64,000 nucleotides of DNA from Phyto melanocephala (taxonomy: Eukaryota; Arthropoda; Insecta; Diptera; Rhinophoridae), in NCBI GenBank assembly GCA_941918925.1, contig OW799237.1, positions 96,011,015 through 96,075,014 on the forward strand, written 5' to 3'. The notes beneath the pieces are model-generated. The model was not told the DNA's origin, did no database searches, and worked only from the letters and a program-made list of their open reading frames with translations. The position numbers were made by a program, and so were the translations under genes. How positions within the stretch are numbered: the first letter of the stretch is position 1; every line of letters starts with the position of its first letter. Positions 36,110 to 48,190 of this stretch are shown here, piece after piece.

Positions 36110-36808
36110 TAGAGATGGAAACATTACATTGATAGAAGTAATTTTCTTACAATATATGACCCCTTGGATAGGTTGGGAAATATTTTCAGTATTTATTGAT
36201 ATCTTTGGTCAGCATAATCGACCAATGTGTCCATATTCAGGAGAATTGTGTGCACAAATTTAAGGAAACAGGGTGTGGATGCTCGCCCAGTTCAATCTAT
36301 GGAAAAATAGCTGTTCTTTGCGATATGTAGCAGAAGGGCCGTCAGCTTGTCGTTGTGCACAACATTTGTACATCTTATAAAAATTACCGATGCGAATTAA
36401 AAGATTCGAACTTGCACACATATATGGTTCAATTGATTCAAAAACTGAAGTCTACTGTCGATTTTAAGCATCGACAATACGCCAAATGGTTGAACAGACA
36501 AAAGTGAATTGTGAATTTAAAGAAAAGTCATTGAATCAGAATAGCTACATTTGGGCAAATGAGTATCCACAAGTGATTTTTGAAGAATCAATGTATCCAA
36601 AGCCGCAATAATTCGACTCATTAACGACATTGAATCTCAATTATGTCTTAGTATCATTGAAAATTTGCACATACATCGATAGAAGTATGCTACCATTGCC
36701 GTAGGCGAGCATTTTTCAGATATTTTGTTTCCCGCATTACTATCATTGATTCTTCTATTATAAAAAAATTTATTAAGATCATTCTTTGAAAACCGTTAAA
36801 CCACCCTT
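36110..36808 (+). mobile_element. mariner-type transposon remnant with broken transposase
   Basis: The right end AACCACCCTT|TA is the inverted form of the AAGGGTGGTT terminus at 26480. The plus strand retains scattered transposase pieces in several frames. These are FGQHNRPMCP (36210), THMVQLIQKLKSTVDFKHRQ-like text (36415-36490), an IWANEYPQVIFEESMYPKP segment (36548-36605), then directly a C-terminal piece with IIENLHIHR and VGEHFSDILF (36650-36730). The jump from the NPQVI region to the C-terminus shows that the catalytic core was deleted. Homology is to the mariner group whose transposase has HNRP and DEAHFWLNGYVNKQN-type motifs. The left end is not clear. Confidence 0.75.
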
Positions 36809-36810
36809 TA

Positions 36811-37579
36811 ATTCTTTTTTTAAATAAATTTAAAGAAAATATTTCGGTGCTGACAATGCGTAGGCCAATTAATTTCAGAATTTTCTGGATATAATTCGTT
36901 TTTTAAAAATTTGACTTAAAAGTACTCTTGTATCTCTAGCAGGGTAAACAGTGGCTACATCCTGCAAAAATCACATTTCAGGCTAGTTTTAAAGAGCAGG
37001 AGGTAAAAAATTTTCTATTGTGAATCGGCACTACTCTTATTAACGGTTTCCTAAAGTTTGTATTTTCGGACGTAATATCACACGTTATTCAACAACGAGT
37101 GGGTAGTGATTGGCATTTAAGAATGGCTCTAGGATTATTAGATCTTCAGAAACTTCAGCAGTTGAAATTAGCGTCAGTACTCATGATGAAATTTTCAATA
37201 TAGTTGATTTTGTTTTCGGATGACTTTTTAAATTTACGTGAAACATTTAGAAAATATCGATATATTGTAATTTTTAATTCTTTTACCAATTACACCCTAC
37301 ATGGGAATAACATAAATCCAGTTTAAAGTGAGCCGTAGCAAGGTAAGAGCTTCTTTTAGCTGAGCAGAATACTTTCTGGTAGATGTTTTTGGTATTTTGT
37401 TAAAACTTTGCTGTACACATATACAATATTATCCGCAATGCGAATTAAACATAGTCTAGCAGCCAAATATAAATATATTGCGATGCTATACTGACAATGA
37501 CTATGAACTATGCAACGAAAAGCAAAATTCTGAGGTTTAAATATCAACAATATGCTCTTTGTACTTAAATAACTTATCG
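36811..37579. other. Non-coding DNA, unassigned
   Basis: No gene or element recognised. 36940-37200 is slightly less AT-rich and may be a decayed element. Confidence 0.4.
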
Positions 37580-37850
37580 GGTAAGTGGTAAAGATGAGGT
37601 CATGTGGATTTTTGGGTCGCAGAGGAATTTAACAGCGGATGCTGCTGCGACATGGTTGGGTGGGTAGAACGGGAGTAAACACCTGACTCTCGTAAATTCT
37701 TCGTGTGGTGGAATTTGTGTAGTATTTTCTGTAGTAGTTTGTTGTATTTTGCAGTTTTGTTTTATGAGCGGATGCATGGCCAGTGAGAGGGTTGGAACCT
37801 GCCTGAGCTATCGCCACGAGCAAGCTAGTCGGAAACCACACTGGGCCAAA
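37580..37850. other. GC-richer unidentified block
   Basis: Composition differs sharply from the flanks. It holds phrases such as GGTCGCAGAGGAATTTAACA and GAGCAAGCTAGTCGGAAACC. Minus-strand frames (37574-37777, 37629-37841) are short and T/N/P-rich. The minus strand contains AGCTCAGGCAGGTTCCAACC, distantly like a pol III box pair, but spacing and sequence are not good enough to call a SINE. Probably a transposon fragment. Confidence 0.3.
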
Positions 37851-37979
37851 ATGGTTCGTAATATAAATTTAATTAATTTAAAAAATAAAATTATAATATT
37901 TTTAAGTTACCCCGTTTAATTGTTGTGGCACACTTTTAGAGATTTAATAATTTTTAGGGAGATTAAAATTAAGGTGTTG

Positions 37980-38022
37980 GTAATTATTATTATTATTATT
38001 ATTATTATTGTTATTATTATTA

Positions 38023-38093
<71 letters not shown>

Positions 38094-38094
38094 T
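37980..38094. repeat. (ATT)n microsatellite
   Basis: About 38 ATT/TTA units with two G interruptions near 38009 and 38025. It produces an artefactual poly-isoleucine frame. Confidence 0.95.
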
Positions 38095-41000
38095 TTGAAG
38101 ACTTTTATTTATTTATTTATACTAAATTCCTCATTTTTATATGAAGAAATAAACTTTTATTTGTGTTAATGAAAGAATATATTGGATAATGAAGTTTTTA
38201 TCCCGACACCATCCAAGTGAAATTTATATTAAAAACATATACTGGAGGTTATTATAATAAAAAAATATTAAAACTCACCGATTAAATCCATCGATGACAT
38301 AAGGCATTGTGTCACCATGGGTTATTGATGTTCTAACATGTCTTTCATTAAAAAAAAAAAATAAATTAATGTAAATAAGTACTTAAATTCTTTAATTTAC
38401 ACTACCAATTTACATAAAATCAAAATATTAGGGGTTGTTATAAAAAATTTTGTAATAAATTATAATTTAAATAACTAATTTTTAACAATTTTTTTTTCAA
38501 TAAAATTTTAATTTTTTTTTCTTTTTTTTACGTTGAAATAGTTGTAATTTATATAAAATAAATTTACTGACCAAATTCGATTACCAATTATTTGAAACTC
38601 TTAAGATTTTCAGAATCCATTTGGATAACAAAATAGCAAAAAAATTTACCATTTACTATGACCACGTTAAATTTTTAACACCAAGATTAAGGTGATTAAA
38701 ATCAAAGAAAAATTTGATTTTGGCTTTTTCCTACCGAAAAATTTTGCTGAAAGTTGTTTGAAAATCCACGTAATTAAGACTCAAAAATACCTAATCCAAT
38801 TAATTTGATAACTTGTCGTGATACTTAATATTTTCCTCCAAGTTCCAGTATTAATAACTTAAATCTTTAAATCAAAATTCTGCAAACCTTAAATTTCTTA
38901 GTTCTTAGTAATGAAGGTTATCAGCAAAAAAATTTTCAGTTCTTCAAATCAAACTTCTCTTTTTTTTTTATAAATTTTCTTTTTCTAAATTTTTTATTTA
39001 TTTATTTTTTTTTTATTAATATCTCCGCACATTTTTTTCAATTTTTCCCATGCTATATTGTTTTATATTTTTTTTATCCCCTTTTTTTTATGAAATTTCT
39101 ACTTGTTCCGAATACAATTAAAGCATTTTTGAGCACGACCTCACAAGCTAGACAGAGAGATGGACAGCCATTTCTTGCTCGGTTAACGAAAAATACTTCT
39201 TGTCGTTCAATATAACAAAATATAGGTTTTTTATAAGTTAAAATATTAGCACGTAAAAAAAGTATATTAATAATATATGGGGACCATTAATGGACAAAAC
39301 AATCAGGGAGGCTACTGCTGTTAAAAACAATATTCTCGGGAATTACTGAAAATAAAAATTTTTTATAATTTTCATAAACTGAAATTTATCACACATCTTT
39401 GAAAAGATTTTAAGAGCTGATTTACCTATATGTCTTATGAATTTTATTCTAATAAGACATACACAAATTTTTATCAATAGGGATCTTTAAATTTTACGTG
39501 ATTATCTTCTTTCAATTATGGAATTCGTGGCTTTTAAAAATTTTGCACTAAAAAAAATATTTTTTTTTGATTTTACTGAAGACAAAATTATGAATAATAT
39601 TTTTAGGAAAATATTTATTTACAAGTATTTGGCCTGAGGTTAGTCTTTCAAAGGTTTATTTAAAAAAACTAAAATTTTTGCGATAAAAAAAAATCCTAAA
39701 TTTTTAATAAAGAGGCAATAATATTATATGTGATTTATGTAAATTATTTACAAGAGCTAAATATTACACTCAATGTCTAAAAAAGTAAAGTTACTTCCAA
39801 GAGCTAAATGTTACACTCAATGTCTCAACATATTTTGGAATAAAATATATTCGTATGCGGTATAAATTATTTCAAGAATTTGTTTATTAAATGTACAAAT
39901 ATCAATAATTTTTCAAAGAAACTTATACATTTTGCAATAAATTATTACATGAGTTAAAAAGAACATCCATCATTATAATTTTTATTTGCCACCAACACCA
40001 ACATTGCAACATTCCTTGTCTATCTCCATTATCTTCATTATCATTTGCATCTCCATCACTGCCCATCATTAGCAACACACCAGTGATTCTAAAAAAAAAA
40101 ACATTTGTTGTTAACACATTTTTTTTTTGTTTCTTTACATTTTTGTTCTTATTAATGCTTTAAAATGAAATCATTTTTATTCCGTTAAAATTTATTTTCC
40201 TTTTCGAGTTTCTCTCTATTTCATTATGTTTTGATTCTTTAAAATTTGCAAGTCATGTTCAAGCTTAACCAGTAAACGATGAAAAGTACGAGAATGTTGT
40301 AAAGAATAGAAGGCAAATAAAACTATCAGATAAACATTTGGTAAAGAGAGGATAAGCATAGTAATAAAATACGTTTACAGATAAAGAAATGTTAGCAAAG
40401 AACTGCAAAACACAATAAATATAAGTAAAAATAGAATTGTTCTCAAAAAGCAGCTAGTTTACGGTAGGGTTTGCTTAAATATCCTGTTGCTTTGTAATAA
40501 CAAACGAATTATTTAAGTGTTAAATATATCCCTTAAAGTATGCAGTAGATTTTGGAAAGTTATAATTGACTATAACTAAAGACAAAATTATTTATTAATG
40601 TATTTACCTCACCTTAAATTATAACACAACCCTCGATATAATAACTATCAAGCAGTCTTACAAGATCTTTTTCTTATAACATAAGAATAATGAATTGTGT
40701 GAAGTGTTAAATTGTAAGAAAACAAAATGAGGAAAGAACAACAACAACAAAAAAATAAACTCCAACAAAGCAGCTAAAAGACAAATCTTTTAACAAAATA
40801 ATTTCATTTTAAGCGGATTTATAAATTCTCTTATATTTTGTCTGCCATTACTTTTTAGCAACAAACACATATATTCACACACACACACACAAAAGAAAGT
40901 ATTTAAGTGTGAAATAATGTTTGCTTGACTGAATGGATTTTAGACTCATCGCTGAAAAACGTATTTCTTTCCTCACCAACACCACTATTGCCTCAACAAT

Positions 41001-43446
41001 TGTTACCTTTAGACAGCATTTATTGGTTTTGTTTCTTTTGTTAAAATATTTTTCTTAAAATTTTTTTTACTCAATTTTTGTTGTTGTAACAATTTTTTGC
41101 CACTTTACCTAAACTATTGATATTTTAAAGAGATGACAAGGGTTTGTTTTATTTCCCTTTTCTACTTTGTTTTTTTTTTGTTTTTTGTTTTTTAGCAAGA
41201 ATAACTTTGGCTAGAACGCAGGAAATACACACAGATGAGAAAAAGTCTTTGTTATTATAATTCATTGATTTGTTATTTTTTCATTATTTTTGTAACAAAA
41301 GAAGGAAAAAAAAATAAAAAAAGTTGGCGGAGTGAAAAGTTTAAGATTTTTTGTTTAATTTTAAAAGACATTTAAAGACTTTTAAGAAGTAAGGGATTTT
41401 TTCTTGACTTTTCTTTTGCTTAATAATAGTCTTAAGTTTGCCTTGACCGTAAATCCTTTTTATAACATTCTTGACTTTTTTCTGACGTTGTTTTAAATAG
41501 TCTAGTATTTTGAAACTTTTTTTTTTAAACACGGTTGTTGTTTTTGTTATGTTTTTCTATTTTGTATTATTGCTCTTCTCCTTAATTTTTTTTCCTTTTG
41601 TTATTATTAAGCTTTAATTAGTTTTCAAGTGTTGTTTTTATTAAGTTTCTTTTTTAATCTTTTAGCTCCATTTTTTTTCAGATGTTTTCTCATGTTGCTC
41701 GTTGTATTATTTTTTCATTACTTAGCCGGTTTAGTTTATAAAAATTAACTGGTCTATTATGGTTTGTCTATGATAAGGCCACAACATTAATTTTTTTATT
41801 TGCAATTTTCTTTTATTCCTTTAATTTGTCTGAGATTTTTTTTGTTTTTAAATGGCTGAAGTTAAAGCAAGAAACCTTAAAGATACTGAAATATATTTCA
41901 TATTGATTTTTTATAAATTCTAGTTTAAAACTTAATATCTATGAGAGCTGAGTTCAAGTTTTTGTTTAATATTTATATTCAGGATTTAACGAAACGTGCT
42001 GACATCTACAGGTTTGATGATATAATACCAAGAAAGTTCTTCTATTACTGTGATTCAATATAACATATATACTTTAATTTTAACCTTAAATAATTTATAT
42101 TTTAAAACACAATGAAAGGAATCTTCATACCAATAACTTCCACTTAATTGCCAAAAGCTCTTTCGCCACTAAAACAAATTCTTTACGATTTTAGTCTTTA
42201 CTATTCCTCTTTTAGTAAATTATTTAAGATATATGCAAGCTGTTGGCTTTAGTTCACTAAATTTATTATTGCGGTGAAAGTTTCTTTCGTAACAAGTTGG
42301 CAGTTGTTCTCAATATACTAAAAACTGAAAACGGAGAAGTGAGTTTTAAGCACATTTTTCTTCATTCCTCTTATTTTATATTTATTTCACTTTAATGGCT
42401 GGCGAAATAAAAATTATGACTTCTATATTGTGGTCTATTACGAACACAACGTGCTGAAAACTCTTAACACGTAGCAGTAATTTACACAACGAAACAGCTT
42501 TTAGTTTTTGTAAAATGAAACATTTATTTATTCGTCTGGAAAATCAAAGAAAAAAACTTAGATGAAAAGGATTTATGTGTGAGTATTATTAAGGAGTAAA
42601 AATATTGTGTAAATTTGCAACCAACATTCGTTTAATTAAAACCAAAATCAATATTTTACTTTAATTAAAAGCATAAAATTAAATGTTTTACTTATTTGGC
42701 TTTTACTTAAGTAAATTGAATTTTATTACCTTAAGGCATGCTGTTCTGTATGGGTTTTATGATTTTAAATAAAAACCTGTCGTTAGCCAGCAAAATATAA
42801 TCAGTTTATTACATTTAACTTCAAACGGAAATTAAAGTTTTTATTATAGGATTTTTATATGATAAAAAATTTTTTTTTTGTAGTAAATTGGGCTTTTTGA
42901 TATAAAAGAAACCTTCAGTTGCATACCAGGGGTATTTAAGTCTCTGATGAATTTTGTTTGGTTATAACAAGCCAAGTGCCTATCAATGCTGTTGACGTGT
43001 CCCCATAGTACTACATTTGTTCTCGCTGATTATGCAAATAATTATGCCCGCTACCTGATAATAATAAATGTACTTAAGGACGCCAAAAGGTCTTAGCAAA
43101 AAATAAAGTAAAATAAAATAAAATAAAGAACAATTACCAAAAGTTGAGTATTGTGATAAAGTAAAGTATTGTGATTGTGATTGGAAGTAGTCACTAGTGA
43201 TAATTTTATGGTGAGTAAAGAATCCGAATCAGGTTCAGCAATCAAAGGTGAACACCGAATTGATTAAGTTAAGGTCTACTTACTACTATTTTTTTTGATC
43301 GCAATATACGCCTCCATTGCTAAGTTGGTCAGATAAAGACAAAACATATAATATGCTGGATCTACCGCAAAAAAAATATTTAAGTCTGATTTGTAAAGGC
43401 TTTGAATTTATTAAAGATTTAACCATTTTGGGTGCATTTATTATAT
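38095..43446. other. AT-rich non-coding DNA, presumed intron
   Basis: No gene recognised. Contains many T-runs, a (CA) tract at about 40877-40891 and a short tandem duplication at 39749-39825, where AAGAGCTAAAT[AG]TTACACTC is repeated at about 44-bp spacing. Open frames at 39923-40117 and 41341-41532 are compositional. Confidence 0.5.
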
Positions 43447-44242
43447 AAAAACAAGTAAGAGCGCTATATTCGGCCCTGCCGAATCTTATATATATGCAAT
43501 AACAGTAGTTTGTATCACCATTCATTCCATATGAAATACGTACATACATATATAAAAACATCCCATTGTAAAATTAAAAATTTACGTATGTATGTAAAAA
43601 AAAAAAAATAAAAAAAAAATTTAAAAAAAAAATTTTGAAAAAAAAAAATTAAAAAAAAAGAATTAAAATATATATATAATAAATATAAAACAAAAAAGAA
43701 TAAAAAAAAATTAAAAAACATTAAAAAAAAAAATAAAAAAAAATTAAAAAAATTATATTTAATAGTAAAAATATAAATAATATATTAAATAAAAAAATAA
43801 AAAGAAAATCAAAAAAAAATATAAAAATAAAAAAAATTTTTTTTTGACTCAGCTGGGATTCGATGCCACGTTTTCTCTAACCATTATACACGTTTGTATG
43901 TATGTATGTTTTTGTTGTAATGTTGTTTTTGTGAAAAAAAAATCGAGGTGGTCGTGGGTTTTTGCTCATATCTCAGTTGTTTATCTACCGATGTTTCTGA
44001 TTTTTAATACCGACCTACTCCCGAATATTTCTGATATTTTAATACCTCACCCGGGTCCAAGCGATGTGGGGGGCTTCAACATGCACACGGACAGACGGTC
44101 AGACTGACAGAGCTTAATCGACTCCCCTATTCATAAGCTTTCAGAAAATATATACTTTATGGGGTCGGAAATGAAAATTGTAGAAATTTCACATGGAATG
44201 GCAAACCTATATGTACCCTTTTTCACTGTGTGAAGGGTATAA
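43447..44242 (-). mobile_element. INE-1/DINE-1-like Helitron, inverted short copy
   Basis: The left (3') end is AAAACAAGTAAGAGCGCTAT with hairpin ATTCGGC-CCT-GCCGAAT. Read inverted from the right, it has TATACCCTTCACAC, CCGACCCCATAAAGTATATA and a CTGTC/CCGTCTGTCC block, the same order as the 5' part of the 24902 element. Length is about 796 bp, and the centre is replaced by an A-rich tract. No coding sequence. Confidence 0.75.
43591..43845. repeat. A-rich low-complexity tract
   Basis: About 255 bp of almost pure A with T interruptions inside the Helitron copy. It explains the poly-F open frame on the minus strand. Confidence 0.9.
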
Positions 44243-47059
44243 AAATGGTATGAACCAAAATGGTCCTATACCTAAAATTTGTAGGTTTTTGAACCTGCCT
44301 GCAGGGTTAACGTGGTAGTTGTTAGTTGCGTATGCGTGATATTTAATTTATCTGCATATAAAAATATCAATCATACGCACGTCAGACATCAAAAAAGCTT
44401 TGAAAAAATTAAGTTAAAATATAATTAATAAAATTATGTTGTTACAGAGATTTAGAAGCAGTGCAAAGCTAATTAAGTTTTCAGTACTTCTAAACCAATA
44501 GTTAAAATACCTAAATCCTAAGCCTCACAAAATGCGGGAACATTTTTCAATAATGATATTTTTTTAAATGAATACAAGGTCTTGCAGAATATCTTAAACA
44601 ATTAATTCATTATTACCTATTTTACTGGGATGTTTACTATTTGATTTTATATTATTTTATTTAAATCTTATATGCTTAGAAAATTATCTATAATATAAAG
44701 AGAAAATTTTAATTGTGAGAAAATTGTTACAAAAAAAAAACATGTTCTTTATAGAAACTTTCGAAAAACTGGTTTTGGATTCTAATTAAACAATTCTAAT
44801 ATTTGTGCAAAAAATATATAAATATATCGTTTTAATTTATTTTTGTATTTAAGTTTTTCTTTGTCGCTGTGTTCTTATTTTTTTTTCATCCAATGAAAAA
44901 CATAGACTAGAAACTGTGACACTTAATTCAGTTAAATAAAAAAGACAAAATCAACAACCTCGAACTTTTGGTCAAACTGTTCAGAAGGGCAGTAATAATG
45001 AACCAGATAATTTATTAATAAATAGGCACTACCAGTATACAGAAGCTTTTGTTTTCGTTTAACACAATTAATCTAAGAGACAAAGGGAGGTGTTAATAGA
45101 AGACCAAAAAAAAAAACGTGTTATTGACCATTAAATGGAAACGAGATTTTTTTTTTTGAAAACGCACACATGTACGCATACTTATATAAAAGAAAACATA
45201 AACACAAACATACAGAAGTATAGATAAATAAAACCGATTACTTATACTGGGAAAATCATAATAAAACAGGAATATGGTCTATAAAAATTATTAACAGTTT
45301 AGTGAGTACAGATTGAAAGGTACACAAACACATGTGTACATACATAATTTTGTTCTTTATGTGGTGAAGATGAAAGTGAGTGGGATTTAGGGTAGATGAA
45401 TAGATCCTGGTTTATTTTAATTTTTAGTATTAACAAGATTTTTTTTCTTTTTTTACACAACAAATTTCATTAGAAACTTTAAAATAAAAAAAAACACTTT
45501 TAAAGTATTAAATTTGTGAAAGTTCTTAAACAAAACCATTCAAATTACAATTTTAAATAATTGCTACAGCGGTAAAAAATTAAGATTAAATAAAATAAAA
45601 AAAATCGTTTGAAACACGAAATGTTATAATACCATTTCAATAGTATGACCACAGCTGGTCTGCATATGGCTTATCCGAAAGTTCTAATTTTTACATAACT
45701 AAAGTAGATTGTATTTTGGCAAGAACGCAAGACACTACCTAGAAATTTACTTATATCCAGATAACGCGAATTGGACCTCTTGTTAACAGGTTCTTTTTAA
45801 AAAGTATTTCTTTCAGAAAATACCTCAAAACCAATTGTTTTGCGCGCTGTTAATTTGAGGCAATAAACAAATTAAAACCCTGTCTTTATACCACTCATTG
45901 TTGACCGCAAGGTTCTAGATCTAAAGACAAAGCAAATACTGCGTTTGTCTTTATATTACACAGCTAACAGTAGCTTGAAGATTATAATCGCTCCAATGGT
46001 AATAATTCTGTTAGTTGATATTTTGCAGTCATTTTAAGTGTACATTATCGCCGCCTGATAAATTTTTCTTATATATTTGAACATTTTGTAAACGTTGATC
46101 TAGAGTGTGTCTATTCATGGTAAATTTCCAAAACTACTACCGCAAAAAATGCTTCGAAATAATAAATCTCTAAACACTTTACACTATTTTAATGCACGTG
46201 TCACTTAGATTAAATATTTAAAAAAGTTTCTTGTCTCTTCTTCAGCATTTTATCCCTCTTAAAATAAAATAAAAAAAACCAGTTTGAAGACAAAAAAAAA
46301 ATTATGATTAAAATTATAGAAATTGAAAAACAGTTTACCATAACTTAAACACGATATCCCATATGAAAGTTCTGCTACCGATAATAGCTTCTTTTTCACA
46401 AAGTTTTTTTAAACAAATTAAAAACTTGTCTGACTTATCCTTTAAGGAAAAATTTGAACTAAATGAATAATAATATCAATTTTAGTGTAAAATAAAATAC
46501 TGTTGGAGTTGGTGAACTAGTGGGTATTATTTGGGCCAGGTTTTTCATAGGCAAAGGTTTTTTAAATTTTTTCTTTTTAAACATTACACTCACTGCGGCT
46601 CTGCTATGAATTGACTTAAATAAAATTTTATATTATAAAAAAGATGAATGCATAACCTATCTTGCTCTAAATTCTGAGTTCTTGTTGGTTGTCAAACTGG
46701 AAACTGTATCCTGGCAGCAGACGTGAGGAGATTTAAACTCCGTTTTAATGGCTTCTGCAAAAGTTATCAGGAACAGGAGGTTAAAAAGACTTATGTACAC
46801 TTTTTCTGCATTGACCAGCTCTAGCGTGACTTAGAACCTTACATCTGGTCTGGTGGAAAGTTTTCTTTACGATTGATGCTATTTTTTGAAAAGTAAGATC
46901 GTTGATTTAACACTAACCATACTGATAACATTTATATACGTTTACTACTGACAAGGGTACGCGTTACGTTGAAAAACGTGGAATTGCACCTGTTTGTTAT
47001 TTATATGTTAAATTTAACTTAACTGTGGATATGTTTCTTTTCGGTTTTATTTTTGAACT
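44243..47059. other. AT-rich non-coding DNA
   Basis: No gene recognised. The last 350 bp may be the decayed N-terminal part of the piggyBac that follows. Confidence 0.45.
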
Positions 47060-48190
47060 AAATATACATCAGATATTTTAGCCTCAGAATTAAAACTTTG
47101 CCAGCTTTGTTTAATTCAATGGCAAATACTACGCGTTTTACGTTTCTATAATATATCTACAAGATCGTCGCGCTCTCAAACAGATAATGCTGCTGATATC
47201 TCAGATATTTGAAAAATACCAACGCAGAGTCTATGCTTAAACTATTTTCCAGATGAATATGTGACAGTAGATGCAAAGCTATTTCCACTTAGAGGTAGAA
47301 CAATATTTACTCAATATATTACCTCAGAACCAGCTAGATACGGAGTTAAAATATTTTGGTTTTGTAAATCAGCCAAAGGCTATTCTTTTAATGAAAAGAT
47401 TTCCCCCTATAAGTAACCCGGTGGCCAGCGACAGTTTGATTTTTGCAAACAATCTAGAATAAATGTAACAACAGGCAACCTTTACTTCACTCCCTTCGGC
47501 CAATCGACTACAATAAGAGGAATAAATCTCGTCGGTACTCTTCCACAAAACAAAGCCTACATTACAACAGCGCTAAGTCCATCCGGCGATATTGATACAC
47601 CTCGATTTGCTTTCAACAAAAATATAATTATTTTGTCAGTTCAGGCGAAGAATTATACTTGAGGGAAGACAGCTTCTAATGAAATTCAAAGCAGAATGTT
47701 AGATAGTGTAGCACCAAACAAAATACGAAAAGATGCCTATTGTCCTTTTTTTATTTTTTAAATGTTTGACGTGGCAACATTAAATGAATTTTGTGTATTC
47801 TCTAGTTTAAATACTAATGATAAAAAATCAAAGCTCTAGTCGGTGATTTCTAAAAATATAAACAAAAGATCTAATGAAAATCGAATAATACGATACGCTT
47901 ACGTCCGGACAGCTCTCGAGCTTATGACAAATATAGCCATACCTATAAAAGCTTGCAAGAATTTTGCAAGCCCCCCGGGCACAAATTAACGGAATATGAC
48001 GGCATGGTTGCCACTAAAGGGTCTGTGCTACTTTTTCGTGTTTACAAATTCAAAATGCAATCGAAAAACACGCAGAATATTCGTTGGGTGCAAACAGCTA
48101 ATCTGCAATATGCATAGAAAAATTTTTGCTCTACGCTCCAGTAAATTTAATTTTTTATTACCCTGCATGCAACATTATTAATACAAAGTT
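47060..48190 (+). pseudogene. piggyBac transposase pseudogene
   Basis: Reads in order across two or three frames. First is a TRSSRSQTDNAADISDIW-like segment (about 47160-47215), equivalent to the R..TDKLA.IRDIW motif. Next is FPDEYVTVDAKLFPLRGR (about 47245-47300; catalytic Asp in VD), TIFTQYITSEPARYGVKIFW (to about 47360), NVTTGNLYFT (47460-47495, region of the second Asp, here Gly), INLVGTLPQNKAYIT and DTPRFAFNKN (to about 47620). The C-terminal cysteine cluster CRKTRRI-CVGC-like piece lies at 48050-48110 (CNRKTRRIFVGCKQLICNMH). Several stops and frameshifts are present. The D in TTDN is lost (GGC codon). Termini were not delimited, but GGGTACC-type palindromes at 48294-48312 and 48481-48497 recall the sub-terminal motif of the 62032 element. 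Confidence 0.8.

Noticed and set aside
37920..38144. Open frame with a long isoleucine run
   Set aside because: It is the translation of the (ATT)n microsatellite.
43515..43721. Phenylalanine-rich open frame on the minus strand
   Set aside because: It is the complement of the A-rich tract inside a Helitron copy.
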